From Myxococcales bacterium (GTDB taxonomy: Bacteria; Myxococcota_A; Bradymonadia; UBA7976; UBA1532), in contig JACKDN010000016.1 in NCBI GenBank assembly GCA_020633465.1, positions 1-64,000 of the forward strand: 64,000 bases of DNA. The letters are read 5' to 3'. The notes beneath the pieces are model-generated. The model did no database searches. It saw only the letters and a list, made by a program, of their open reading frames with translations, and was not told the DNA's origin. How positions within the stretch are numbered: position 1 is the first letter of the stretch; every line of letters starts with the position of its first letter. Made by a program: the position numbers and the translations under genes. Shown piece by piece: positions 44,440 through 57,500 of the stretch.

Positions 44440-47400
44440 ATGGGACCCAGAGGACTCTGGACGGCCGTCATGGCCGTGGCGTTGGCGATCGGTTGCGACG
44501 ACGGCGGCGGCGGGGGTGACGGCGACGCCGGCGCGGGCGGTGCGCCCGGCGTGGGTGGGTTGCCGGGCGCCGGCGGTTCGCCCGGCGCGGGGGGACAGCC
44601 CGGCGCGGGCGGGACGCCGGGCATCGGTGGACAGCCAGGGTGGGCGGCGAGCCGGCGGCGTGCCCGGCGTGGGAGAGCCCGGCGTGGGCGGCAGAGCCCG
44701 GCGTGGGCGGCGAGCCCGGCCAGGGCGGGCGCCGGGCATGGGCGGCGAGCCCTGGCCAGGCGGCAGCGCGGGCGGCGGCATGGGCGCGCCCGGCATGGGC
44801 AGGCGAGCCGGGCCAGGGTGGCGGCGCGGGCGGCGCGCCCGGCATGGGCGGCGAGCCGGGCCAGGGTGGCGGCGCGGGCGGCGCGCCCGGCATGGGCGGC
44901 GAGCCGGGCCAGGGCGGCGGCGCGGGCGGCGCGCCCGGCATGGGTGGCGAGCCGGGCCAGGGTGGCGGCGCGGGCGGCGCGCCCGGCATGGGCGGCGAGC
45001 CCGGCCAGGGCGGCGGCGCGGGCGGTGAGCCCGGCATGGGCGGCGAGCCCGGCCAGGGCGGCATGGGCGGCGCGCCCGGCATGGGTGGTGAGCCCGGTCA
45101 GGGTGGCGGCGCGGGTGGTGAGCCCGGCATGGGCGGCATGGGCGGCGCGCCCGACCGCTGCGCCGATGTCGACTGCTCGGCCCGCGACACCGACTGCATG
45201 GTCGGCGTCTGCGACGCGGCCACCGGCGAGTGCACCGTCGAGCCCCGCGAAGACGAGACGCCGTGCGAGGACGGCGATCTCTGCACCGGTCTCGGGGCCT
45301 GCGTCGGCGGGGCCTGCCAGCCGGGGACGCCGATCGATTGCTCGGCGATGGACGCCACCTGCATGGTCGGCGTGTGCGACGCCCAGACCGGCGGGTGTGT
45401 GGCGCAGCCCGCCGAAGACGACGAGCCGTGCGACGACGGTGATCTGTGCACGGGCATGGGGGCGTGCCTCGCCGGCGCGTGCCAGCCCGGCACGCCGAAC
45501 GACTGCAGCGCCTTCGACGGCGTCTGCCGGGTCGGCGCCTGCGATCCCGCCACCGGCGCCTGCGGCGTTGCCGACGCCGACGACTGCGCGGCCTGCCCCG
45601 ACGGCCTGTGCGTGGCCGGCGCCTGCCGGCCGCTGCCGCCGGCGGGCATCTACGAGGGCTTCGAGTCGGGGGCGTTCAATCCGCTGTTCGACGCCGGCGA
45701 GCCGGCGTGGATCATCGACGGCACCCGACCGATCGAGGGCACGGCGTCGGCGCACGCGCCCGACATCGACGACGACGAGTCGGCGAGCATGAGCCTGGGT
45801 CTGCAGGTCGCCGCGCCCAGCCTGCTGCGCTTCCGCTACCGCATCGACAGCGAGGCCGGCTTCGACTTCCTGGTGGTGCGCATCGACGGCGAGATCGCCG
45901 TGACCGCGTCGGGCCAGGGGGGCGAGGACGTCGAGCTGGGGCTCGAGCCGGGCCTGCACACGATCACCTGGAGCTACGAGAAGGACGAGTCGGTCGGCCA
46001 GAGTCGCGACACCGTGTGGATCGACGCCATCGAGCTCGTGCCCGCCTGCGACACCGGCGACGCCTGCTCGGTCGGACTGCCGGCGGGCGACGCCTGCCTC
46101 GTGTGTCCGGCCAACGACGGCGCGGCGTGCGGCGACGATGCGTGCCTGGCCGGCACCTGCCGCGCGGGCGCCTGCGACGCGCAGCCGGTGGACGACTGCA
46201 CCGCCTGCGGCGAGGGCGTGCTGGACACCTGCTCGGCGGGCGTCTGCCAGCCCACCGGGCTGGGCAGCGAGTCGTTCGAGTGGCCGACGCTGCCCGGCTA
46301 CATCGTGACGGAGGGCGACGCGCCCTGGTCGGTCAGCGAGGGCGGCTTCCACAACCGACGCTCGGCGCGCTCCGGCGACATCGCGGACCTGGAGCGTTCG
46401 GATATGCGGGTCATGGTGGACGCCGAGGAACCCCAGTTCGTGCGCTTCGCCCTGCGGGTGCGCAGCGAGGTGGACTTCGACTTCCTGATCTTCAGCGTGG
46501 ACGGCGAGGAGCGCGACCGGTGGTCGGGCGACGTGGACTGGACCACGGCCGGCTATCTGCTGACCCCCGGTGTGCACGAGCTGCGCTGGTCCTACGTGAA
46601 GGACGAGAGCGTCAGCGACCTGGAGGACGCCGCCTGGATCGACGCGATCGGGTTCACCCGCGAGCAGGGCTGCGGGGCCTGCGAGGCCCGTGACAGCGGT
46701 GACGCGGACGGCGATCAGGTGGCCGACCGGTGCGATCTGTGCCCGGACGGCCCCAACGACGCCGACGCCGACGGCGACCAGCAGCCGGACGCCTGTGATG
46801 CGTGTCCCGGCTTCGATGACTTCGCCCCGCTGATCCTCGCCCGGCCGCTGTCCGGCACGGAGGGCGTCCACTGGGTCATCAACAACTACGTCGATCTGGA
46901 TCCGGGCGAAGGCATCGAGGACTACGCCGGCGGCGCCAAGACGTACGACGGCCACCAGGGCGTGGACATCGACATCGCGAACTTCCGCGCGATGGACGCC
47001 GGCTATCTCGTCCTCGCGGCGGCCGCTGGCGTGGTCGAGGCGACCGGCGACGGCAACTTCGATCGCAACGTCGAGTGCGTCGGCGAGTGGAACTTCGTCC
47101 GCGTCCGGCACGCCAACGGCTTCTCGACCACGTACGGCCACCTGAAGAACGGCGGCGTGGCCGTGGCCCCCGGGGATCCGGTCGAGGAGGGGGACATCCT
47201 CGGCCTCGTCGGCAGCTCCGGCTGCTCGACCACCGCCCACCTGCACTTCGAGGTGCGCGACTGCGCCGACGCCGTGGTGTCACCCTTCCACGCGGAGATG
47301 TGGGACCTGGCGCCGGTCTACGATCCGCCGCTGACCCTGATGGACGCGAACGTGCAGCGCGGCTCGATCCGCGACGTGAACGACGTGAAGGATCCGCCGC

Positions 47401-48437
47401 CCGACATCGACCGCGCCTTCATCGGCGACGTGATCGGCGTGGGCTTGTCCACCGCGGGCGGCGACGCCGGCAACACCGTCGGCGTGCGCGTGTTGCGACC
47501 CGACGGCGCGGAGCACTTCGCGCGCAGCGCCGCCCTGAACGGTCCGCAGCGGCACGGCTTCTACTTCTGGAACGCCGTGATCGATGGTCCCGGCGGCCGC
47601 TGGACGGTCGAGGTTCGCATCAACGGCGTCGTGGCGCGCACCTACCCGATCAACGTCGTCGACGACGCCGCGGACGACTGGCGCATCCGCTACGACGTCG
47701 CGCACCGGGACTATCAGACGATGTTCGACGTCATGCTGGCGGCCGGCTTCCGACCGGACAGCCTGTCGGGCTACGAGGTGAACGGCGAGACCTTCGTGGC
47801 CGCCGTCTTCCGCCGCGCGGTGGCGGGCTGGGCGGCGGTGCACGGTCGGACCGCGGCCGACTTCCGCGCCACCCACGACGAGCTGACGGGCGCGGGGGCG
47901 CACCTGGTGGACTTCGACGCGTACCTGCTCGATGGCCAGCTTCGCTACGCGGGCGTCTGGGTCGTCGGCGCGCGTGAGCAGACGCTGTCGCTCGACCAGA
48001 GCCTCGGGGACTTCCAGGCGCAGTTCAACGCGCTGGTGGGCCAGGGCTGGCGATTGGCTCGGCTGTCGGTCATCGACGCGGGCGCCGGTCCGCGCGCCTC
48101 GGCGCTGTTCGACCGCGAGGACGTGGGTGGATGGACGGCGCAGGGCATCTTCACCTCGGCGGAGTACCAGGCCTTCGCCGAGCAGCAGCTGGGCCTGGGC
48201 CGCTGGGTGCAGGATGTCGAGGCGTACACGCCCCTGGGCACGGACGACGGTCGGTTCTTCGCCATCTTCGACAGCGTCTTCCCCGCCGGCGCCGTGACCC
48301 GCCACGTCCTGACGGGCGCCGCGCTCGAGGCCGAGCACGCGCAGGCGTTCGGGGTGTCCGGCTTCGTCCCCATCACCCTGCGCGGCTACCAGCGCGACGG
48401 ACAGTCGTACTTCGTCGCCACCTGGAACGCGCCCTGA
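44440..48437 (+). CDS. M23 peptidase lipoprotein with Gly-rich linker and BTRD1 repeats (frame changes near 44.64-44.80 kb)
   Basis: ATG 44440 starts MGPRGLWTAVMAVALAIGC, a lipoprotein signal. The order is: a Gly/Pro/Met linker (~25-235); Cys-rich EGF-like units (DVDCSARDTDCMVGVCDA and two relatives, each ending CQPGTP); two MAM/concanavalin-like domains (SFEW..LPGY, RFALRVRSEVDFDFLIFSVDGE); a short thrombospondin-3 stretch; an M23/LytM endopeptidase (HQGVDIDIANF ~46953, TTYGHLKNGG, SSGCSTTAHLHFEV ~47238, with the metal-binding H-x3-D and HxH); and a tail of ~45-residue bacterial tandem repeat domain 1 units (MFDVMLAAGFRPDSLSGYEV). Several single-base frame changes lie in the first part of the linker, and from ~44800 to the stop the frame is intact. 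A peptidoglycan hydrolase at the outer surface is inferred. Confidence 0.8.
44802..45150 (+). repeat. 48-bp coding minisatellite in the M23 lipoprotein linker
   Basis: Exact 48-base units start at 44802, 44850, 44898, 44946 and 44994, encoding GEPGQGGGAGGAPGMG, then degenerate copies to ~45150. A few synonymous C/T changes separate copies. Copy-number change by slippage would alter linker length without changing frame. The broken segment just upstream (44640-44800) is made of older variants of the same unit. Confidence 0.85.
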
Positions 48438-48504
48438 CAGGGTCAGCAGAAACAGTCCGCCTGCTGCGCGACGGCGTCCTCTTCCCGCTGACCCTGTGAC
48501 GCCC

Positions 48505-48534
48505 ACGGGGGCGACGCGCCCGCGTCGCCCCCGT
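48505..48534. terminator. 14-bp perfect GC hairpin after the M23 gene
   Basis: ACGGGGGCGACGCG and its exact reverse complement enclose CC, 67 bases past the stop at 48437. It is by far the strongest hairpin in the 154-base gap before the giant RHS gene. There is no T-run, as is common for terminators in very GC-rich genomes. A role as terminator or mRNA 3'-end stabiliser is inferred. Confidence 0.5.
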
Positions 48535-48563
48535 TGAGCCCCGGATGCGAGCTACGATAGGAT
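48534..48563 (+). promoter_or_regulatory. Candidate promoter of the giant RHS-type gene
   Basis: TTGAGC (48534-48539) and TAGGAT (48558-48563) are spaced by 18 bases and lie 29 bases before the GTG at 48592, in the only AT-richer patch of the gap. Motif-based inference only. Confidence 0.3.
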
Positions 48564-48591
48564 TCCCCGACGCGCATCGGGGGGGTCCAGC

Positions 48592-51500
48592 GTGCGTAGC
48601 ATCCTGAGCGGGGTGGCCCTGTTGGGGCTGGGGTGGGTGTTGTCCGGCTGCGACGACGCCCCGTCTTCGGGCGGTGATCCGGTCGACATGCGGACGACCG
48701 GCGGCGAGGGCGACGGCGACACCGTCGACGCCGCGCCGCCGCTGGACGCGGCCCCGCGCGACGCGCGGGTGGTCGTGGACGCGGCGCCCGACGCTGGCCC
48801 GGACGCGATGCGGGACGCCGCGCCGCCCGAGCCCGACGTCGGCGTGCGCTGCGCCGACGACCTCGACTGCGAAGGCGACGCGGTCTGCGCCCCCGAGGGC
48901 TTCTGCGTGGCACCCTGCCAGCCCGGGCGCTGCCCCGATGGCTACTGCAGCGCCGCCGGCTACTGCGTGCCCGAGGACTGCCCCGGCGACGAGGTGTGCC
49001 CGGACGGCACCTACTGCAGCGGCAGCGGCGCCTGCGTCGGTGGCTGCCGCCAGACCCCGGGCGGATGCCCCGAAGGCCAGGTGTGCGACGGCAACCGCGT
49101 GTGCGTGATCCAGGTCGAGTGCCTCGACCGCGAGGTGTGCGGCAACGGGCTCGACGACGACTGCGACGGTGAGATCGACGATCCCGGCGTGTGCAATACG
49201 CCGTGCATCGAGGACGAGGCCTGCGAGACCGGGCTGCCCGGCGTGTGCGCGGCGGGCCTGACCACGTGCCCGGACGGCGACATCGGCGCGCCGGTGTGCC
49301 TGGGCGCCGAGCCCGCCGACGCCGAGGCGTGCAACGGCCTGGACGACGACTGCGACGGGGCCGCCGACGAGGGGCTGGGGGTGGGCGATCCCTGCGCGGG
49401 CGGCGAGGGCGTGTGCCTGGGCCGCGGGCGCGTCGTCTGCGGCGACGACGGCCAGCCCACTTGCGGCTTCGGCGCGCTGGACGACGAGATCTGCGACGGC
49501 CTCGACAACGACTGCGATGGGGCGACGGACGAGGCCTTCGCCGATCTGGACACCGCCTGCACGGCGGGGCAGGGCGCCTGCGCCGTCGAGGGGCGGCTGC
49601 GCTGCGGCCCCGACGGCGTGACGCTGGTGTGCGACGGCGCGGTGGGCGAGCCGGGCGCGGAGGCGTGCAACGCGCAGGACGACGACTGCGACGGGCGCAC
49701 CGACGAGGGCTTCCCCGGCGTGGGCGAGGCCTGCAGCGTCGGCGAGGGGGCGTGCCGGGCCGAGGGCACGGTCATCTGCACCGACGACGGGTCCGACACG
49801 CGCTGCGACGCGCAGCCGGGCGTACCCGGCCGCGAGCTGTGCAACGGGCTGGACGACGACTGCGACGGCCGCGTCGACGAGGGCGCGGGCGGGAATCCGC
49901 TGGCCGAGCCCTGCTACGACGGGCCGGCCGGCAGCGATCAGCGCGGGGTGTGCGAGGCCGGCACGCGCACCTGCGTCGACGGCGCCTTCACGGCCTGCGA
50001 GGGCCAGGTGCTGCCCGGCGCCGAGGTGTGCAACGGGCTGGACGACGACTGCGACGGTCAGATCGACGACGGCGAGGACGGCGGGCCGCTGGTGCTGACC
50101 TGCTACGGCGCCGACGCCGCGACCGCCGACGTGGGGGCCTGCGTGCGCGGCACCAGCGTCTGCCGCTTCGGCGCGCCCGGGCCCTGCGTGGGCCAGGTGC
50201 TGCCCGGCGTCGAGATCTGCGACGGCGCGGACAACGACTGCAACGGCGAGACCGACGAGGTGGCCGGCGGCTGCGTGTGCAACGCGGGCGAGCAGCGCGA
50301 GTGCTACAGCGGGCCGAACGGCACCGCGGGCGTGGGCGCGTGCGTCGCCGGCACGCAGACCTGCGCCGAGGACGGCAGCGCGTGGGGCCCCTGCGCGGGC
50401 CAGGTGGTGCCGGCCGAAGAGACCTGCAACGGGGCCGACGACAACTGCAACGGCGAGGTGGACGAGGGGGTCGCGGGCGTGGGCCGGGCCTGCACCGCGG
50501 GCGTCGGCGCCTGCGCCAACGCCGGCACGGCCTTCTGCGACGTGGACGCGGCCGAGGTGCGCTGCGACGTCGAGCCGCTCGAGGGCCGCGACGAGGTGTG
50601 CAACGACGTCGACGACGACTGCGACGGCACCACCGACGAGGGCTACGCCATCCGTCAGCCCTGCTTCCGTGGCACCGGCGCGTGCCGCCAGTTCGGCTTC
50701 ACCCTGTGCAACGCCTTCGAGCAGATCAGCTGCGACGCGGTGCCGGGCGTCCCGCGCGACGAGACCTGCAACAGCCAGGACGACGACTGCGACGGGCAGA
50801 CCGACGAGGACTACCGCGTCGGGCGGGACTGCGTGGCGGGGCAGGGCATCTGCGCCGCCGAGGGCGCCTTCATCTGCAACGGGCCCGACGCCGCCACCTG
50901 CGACGGCGACCTGCAGCCGGCCGAGGTCGAGCGCTGCAACGGCGACGACGACGACTGCGATGGGACCGTCGACGAGGGCTTCCAGCTCGGGACGGACTGC
51001 ACCGTCGGCGTCGGCGAGTGCGTGAACAGCGGCGTCGTGGTGTGCGGACGCGGCGGCGGGACGACCTGCGGCGCCGCACCCCTGGCCCCGCTGCCCGAGC
51101 TGTGCAACGGGCTGGACGACGACTGCGACGGCAGCGCCGACGAGGGGCTCGAGGATCAGGGCGCGTGCGGCACCGGCTCGCCCGGCGTGTGTCGCCAGGG
51201 CCGGGTGCGGTGCGTCGAGGGCCGCAACCTTTGCGATCCGGTGACGCCCGCCGCCGACGAGGTGTGCGACGGGCTGGACAACGACTGCGACGGCAGCGCC
51301 GACGAGGGCCTGGGCACGGTGATGTGCGGCCAGGGCGAGTGCGCGCGCGAGCTGCCCGCGTGCAGCGACGGCACGCCGGTGCAATGCGATCCCTTCGCCG
51401 ACGCCGCCGACTTCGAGCTGTGCAACGGCGTCGACGACGACTGCGACGGCACGGTGGACGAGGGCGCCATCGGCGACGACACGCCCTGCGACGCCGGCGT

Positions 51501-54500
51501 GGGCGCGTGCAACCAGCTCGGCCGGCGCTTCTGCGTCGAGGGCGCGCTGGTGTGCGACGCGGTGCCCGGTGAGCCCACCGTCGAGCTGTGCGACTTCCTC
51601 GACAACGACTGCGACGGGACGATCGACGAAGAGGCCGCGGGCGTCGGCAACCCCTGCGGCGACGGGGTCGGGGCGTGCCGCGTCGAGGCGACGTTGGTGT
51701 GCGAGCGCGGTGACCTGATCTGTCCGGTCGAGGCGCAGCAGCCCACCGATGAGATCTGCGACGGCGCCGACAACGACTGCGACGGCGAGCCCGACGAGGG
51801 CTTCGGCAGCACGGTGTGCGGTCTGGGTGAGTGCCGGCACGCGGTGCCCAACTGCGACGGGCAGGGGGCGGGCGCGTGCGATCCGCTCGAGGGCGCGGCC
51901 GAGGAGGTCTGCGACGGTCTGGACAACGACTGCGACGGCACGACCGACGAGTCGCCGACCGACGTGGGCGTGGCCTGCCGCAGCGGGCTGGGCGTGTGTC
52001 AGCGCGACGGCAACAGCGTGTGCCGGCGCGGCCGCATCGTGTGCGACGCGGTGCCTGGCGTGGGCGAGGCCGAGCGCTGCGACCTGCTGGACAACGACTG
52101 TGATGGGGCGACCGACGAGCAGACGCTCGAGGCGGGCGCGGCCTGCCAGGCCGGCCGGGGTGAGTGTCTGCGCCGCGGCACGGAGGTGTGCCGGCAGGGG
52201 CAGATCGTGTGCGGGGTGACCGCGGGCGCGCCGGTGGCCGAGATCTGCAACGACCTGGACGACGACTGCGACGGCAGCGTCGACGAGGCGTTCGACACCG
52301 TCGAGTGCGGCGTCGGCGCGTGCTTCCACGGGCAGCGGCAGTGCGTCGACGGGGTGCCGGCACAGGTCGAGTGCGATCCCTTCGAGGGGGCCAGCGGCGA
52401 GACGTGCAACGGCGTCGACGACGACTGCGACGGCACGACCGACGAAGAGCCGAGCGACGTGGGCATGCGCTGCCTCAGCGGGCGGGGCGCGTGCGCCGTG
52501 GCCGGCGTGCGCGTGTGCAACGCGGGCAGCGTCGTGTGCGACGCGCAGCCGGGCGCCGGCGGCGCCGAGATCTGCAACGGCGTCGACGACGACTGCGACG
52601 GGCGCACCGACGAAGACGACGTGTGCGGCGACGCCACCGGCCCCGACGTGACGCTGTACGTGAGCGATACGCTGGTAGTGGCCGGGCAGGCGGTGACGCT
52701 GCTGGTGCTGGCCGAGGATCCCTCGGGCATCGCGAGCATCGAGGTGACCGCGAACGGCGAGGACGTCCCCGTCGACGCGGGCGGCCTGGCGCAGTACCGG
52801 CCGCGCGACAGCGGCGTGCTGGTGTTCGAGGCCACCGTCACGGACAACCTGGGCAACGCGACCGTCGAGACCCTCGAGGTGCAGGTCGAGGCCGGGGCGC
52901 CGGAGGCGCTGGTGCAGGTCAGCCCGCCGCGGCTGCGCAGCGGCGACGCGTACACGACCGTCTTCACCTTCGACGCCACCGAGGCCGTCGGCGGCGACCT
53001 GGCCTATCGCTGGCTGATCCCCGGTGGCACGGTCGTCGGCGGCGCGCTCGACCAGCCGGTGGTGCAGGTCAGCTTCTCGGGCAGCCGCGACGAGCCGTGG
53101 TTCCTGACGGTCGAGAACGCCATCGGGCGCGACACGCGCGGCGGCACGCTGCGGCTGGACCGCCCGCCGATGGCGCGCATCGACGCGCCGGGGCGGGTGC
53201 AGCGCGGCGACCCGGTGGTGTTCGACGGCACCACAAGCCGCGATCCCGACGGCGATCCGCTGTTCTATCGCTGGACGCTGCTGGCGGCGCCGGCGGGCAG
53301 CGCGGCCGAGCTGGACGACCTGCGCGGCGCGACCTCGACGCTGGTGCCCGACTACGCCGGCGTCTACGAGGTGCAGCTGGTGGTGGGCGACGGCGATCAG
53401 GCCAGCCGCCCGGTGACGCGCACCGTCTACGTGGACGACGACGCCGATCTCACGCCGCCGCGCGTGGCGGTGTTCGCCGATCCCGCGCAGCCCGCGCTGG
53501 GCGACGAGGTGACGATCACCATCGACGTCAGCGACGCGTCCGGCGTGGCCGGCGTCGAGGCGACGCTGGACGGTGAGCCGCTGGCGGTCGATGCGGACGG
53601 CTTCGCGACCTTCACGCCGCAGTTCACCGGGCGCTACGCGGTCGAGGTGGTGGCGACCGATCGCGCGGGCAACCGCGGCTTCGGATCGCTCGACGTGTTC
53701 GTGCACGACGGCGCGGCGGGCGCCGGCCCGCAGGTCGAGCTGCGCAGCCCGGTCGAGGGCGACCTGCTGAGCGAAGCGTTCGAGCCCGACGGTCGCGTGG
53801 CCGACGACGACCTGGCCTACTGGGCGGTCGAGCTGGCGCCGCGCGGCACCGGGCGGTGGGTGCGGCTGCTCGAGGGCTTCGAGCCCATCGACGGGCCGCT
53901 GGGGCGGGTCGATCTCACCGTGCTGAAGTCGGGGATGTACGATCTGCGGCTGATCGCGGGCGATGACTGGGGCGTCGAGTCGCAGGCGCGCACCATCGTC
54001 GAGGTCGCCCCCGGCATGCAGGTGGGCAGCCAGCGGCTCGAGTTCATCGACGCGGGCGTCGTCGTGGGCGGCCTGCCGCTGACCATCAAGCGCATCTACG
54101 ACTCGGGCGACAAGGCGCAGGGCGCCTTCGGCGTCGGCTGGACCATGGACGTCGGCGCGGGCGAGGTGCACTTCAGCAACCCGCCGGGCGAGGGCTGGGA
54201 CTGGAATGGTCGGTGCGTCGGCATCTTCGGACCGCCCCCCCGGCTGGATCCCTCGCAGAGCCACGTGGTGACCTTCCACATCGGCGGCGAGGCCTATCGA
54301 TTCTACTTCGCGCCGCAGTTCATCGCGTGCGGCTTCGGCTGGCAGCAGGCGAACGCGCAGTTCCTGCCTTATCCCGGCACCGACGCCGAGCTGGACTACA
54401 TCGGCGAGAACCCCATCCAGCTGGTGAACGATCAGTTCGTCGAGGGTGACTTCTTCACGCCGTGGGATCCGCAGGAGTACATCCTGCGCCTGCCCGACGG

Positions 54501-57500
54501 GCGCGAGTTCCTGTTCGACAAGGATCGCGGCGCGCGTCAGATCGACGACGGCCAGGGCAGCACGCTGCAGATCAACGAGCAGGGTGTGTTCCACTCGAGC
54601 GGCGAGGCCATCACCTTCGAGCGGGATCGCTTCGGGCGCGTGACCTCGATGGCGCTGCCCAACGGCGCGCGGCGCACGTACACCTACGACGGCAACGGCG
54701 ACCTGCGGAAGACGACCGACTTCGCCGACGCCGAGACGACCTACCTGTACGACGACGATCACAACCTGACCGACATCGTCGACGCGCGCGGCAACGTGCC
54801 GGGCACGTCGGTGTACGACGCGACCGGGCGGCTGATCGCGGTGGTCGACGCGCTGGGCAACCGGCTGGAGATCGGCCACGACGGCGTCGAGCGGCAGGAG
54901 GTCGTGGTCGATCGCCTGGGCAACCGCTCGATCCACCGCTACGACGCCGCGGGCAACGTCATCGAACAGGTCGACGCGCTCGGCGGGCGCTGGCGCAACG
55001 AGCACGACGCCGACGGGCGGCTGACGCGCACCGAGGACCCCGAAGGCAACGTCCGGCTGTACGAGTACGACGCCGACGGCAACCGGACGGCCTACGTCGA
55101 CCCCAACGGACAGCGTTGGACCATGGGCTACGACGCCCAGGGCCGCATGACCAGCAAGACCGATCCGCTGGGGAACACGACGGCCTTCGAGTACGACGCG
55201 AGCGGCCGCAAGACGCGCGAGGTGGACGCGAACGGCAACGAGAGCACCTGGGATTACGACGCCAACGGCAACCTGACGCGCGCCGAGTACCCCGGCGGCA
55301 ACGTCCGCACCTTCGCCTACGACGCCAACGGGCACGTCGACACCGTCACCGACCCCATGGGCACGACGTTCGCCATGGACACCGACGCCGAGGGCAAGGT
55401 GATCGGCGACAGCCACATGCTGGACACGCACGACGGACCCATCCCGGTCGAGTACGGCTATACCTGGGGCGACGAGGGCAACATCGACGCGGTCACCTAT
55501 CCGGGCGGTCGCGAGGCGTTCGTCGACCGCGACCGCGCCGGTCAGCCGATGCGCAGCACCGATCCCCACGGGCGGGTGTTCGAGTACGAGGTCGACAGCC
55601 TGGGGCGGATGCGCGCGCGGCGCACCGAGGACGGCCGCGAGCTGCTCACCGAGTACGACGCCGAGGGGCAGATCACGACCATCGTGATGCAGGACGGCAG
55701 CCGCTACCGGCGCAGCTACGACGCCAACGGGCGCATCGCCAGCGAGCAGTTCCCCCACGGCGGCGCGACGGTGAACCGCTACGACGGCGCCGGCCGCCTG
55801 ATCGCGCGCGGCGACGGCCTGGGCAACGAGGTCACCTACACCTACGACGCCGCGGGCAACCGGCTGACGCGCACCATCGGCGGGGCGACGGTCAACTACA
55901 GCTACGACGAGGCGAACCGCCTGGTCGGCATCACCGACGCGATGGGTCGGGCGCTGGCCTTCGAGCGCGACGCCAAGGGCAACGTCACCCGGCGCACCTG
56001 GCAGGGCATGGTGACCGAGGCGCTGACCTACGACGAGGCCGACCGGCTGGTCGAGCGCACCGACATGAACGGCGGCGCGTGGACCTACACCTACGCCAAC
56101 AACGGGCGCATCGAGACGGCCACCGATCCCGAGGGCAACGTCGCGCGCTTCGAGCACGACACGCACGCCAACTTCGAGACGCTGATCGATCCCAACGGCC
56201 ACGCGACGCGCTACGTCCACGACGCCGAGGGCAACGTGCTCTCGCGCACGCTGCCGCTGGGGCAGCGCGAGACCTATGACTACGACGAGCTGGGGCGGTT
56301 GTCGGCCTGGAACCGCTTCGACGGCACGGCGATGACCTACGTGCTGGACGTCGCGGGCCGACCCATCGAGCGCACCGGCCCCAGCGGTGAGGCGGAGCGT
56401 TTCACCTACGACGCGAACGACAAGGTCACCGCCCACACCGACGCCGACGGCGCGTCGACGCTGGCCTGGACGGCCGACCGGCTGAACACCTGGCGCGACA
56501 AGCTGGGCGCCACGTTCGTGGCCGGCTACAGCTTCGGCGGCACGCCGCTGAGCGTCGGCACCGATCTGGGCACGACGCTGCTCGAGTACGACGCGCGCGG
56601 CGGCATCGCGGCGGTGACCGATCCGCAGGGCAACCGCACGCAGTACCAGCGCGACATGACCAGCCGGCCGCTGGCGGCGACGCTGCCCGACGGCGCCAAC
56701 CTGACCTGGACCTACGACGAGGCCGCGCGGGTGAGCACGCTGGGCCTGAGCGACGACCAGGGCGCCGCGCGCTTCGGCCTGGCCTACACCTACACCGACG
56801 GCCGGATGACCCAGGCCACCGAGCTCGACGGCCGCGTGTCGACCTTCGACTACGACCGCGCCGGGCGGCTGGTCAGCGAGGTGATCACCGAGGGCGGCGT
56901 CGACGCCGACATCGCCTACACCTACGACCCGAACGGGAACATCACGCAGCGCACCGAGGACGGCGCGAGCGAGGCGTTCACCTACGACGACAACGATCGG
57001 CTGCTGACGCGCGGCTCGGTCAGCTACGACTGGGACGCCAACGGCAACCTGGTGCGGCGCCTCGAGGGCGGCCTCGAGACGCGCTACGCCTACGACGACA
57101 ACCTGCGGCTGGCGCGCGTGGAGATCGACCGGATCGGCCAGGAGCCGCGGGTCATCACCTACACCTACGAGCATGACGGGCTGATACGCAGCCGTGACGA
57201 CGACGGCGAGGTGACGCACTTCGTGTGGGATCGCAGCCGCGACGTGGCGCGCCTGCTCGAGGAGCGCAGCGGCGCCGGAACGCTCCTGCGGCGCTACGCC
57301 TGGGGCGATCAGCTCTTGGGCTACACCGACGCGGACGGCGCCTGGCACCACGTGGTGACCGATCACGTGGGCACCGTGCGCCTGGACGTCGGGCCGGACG
57401 GCGAGCAGGCCTTCGCCTACGACGCCTACGGTCGGCTGCGGCAGGGCGAGGCGCGCGACGGGCTGGGCTACGCGACCGGCTGGAACGACAGCGCGACGGG

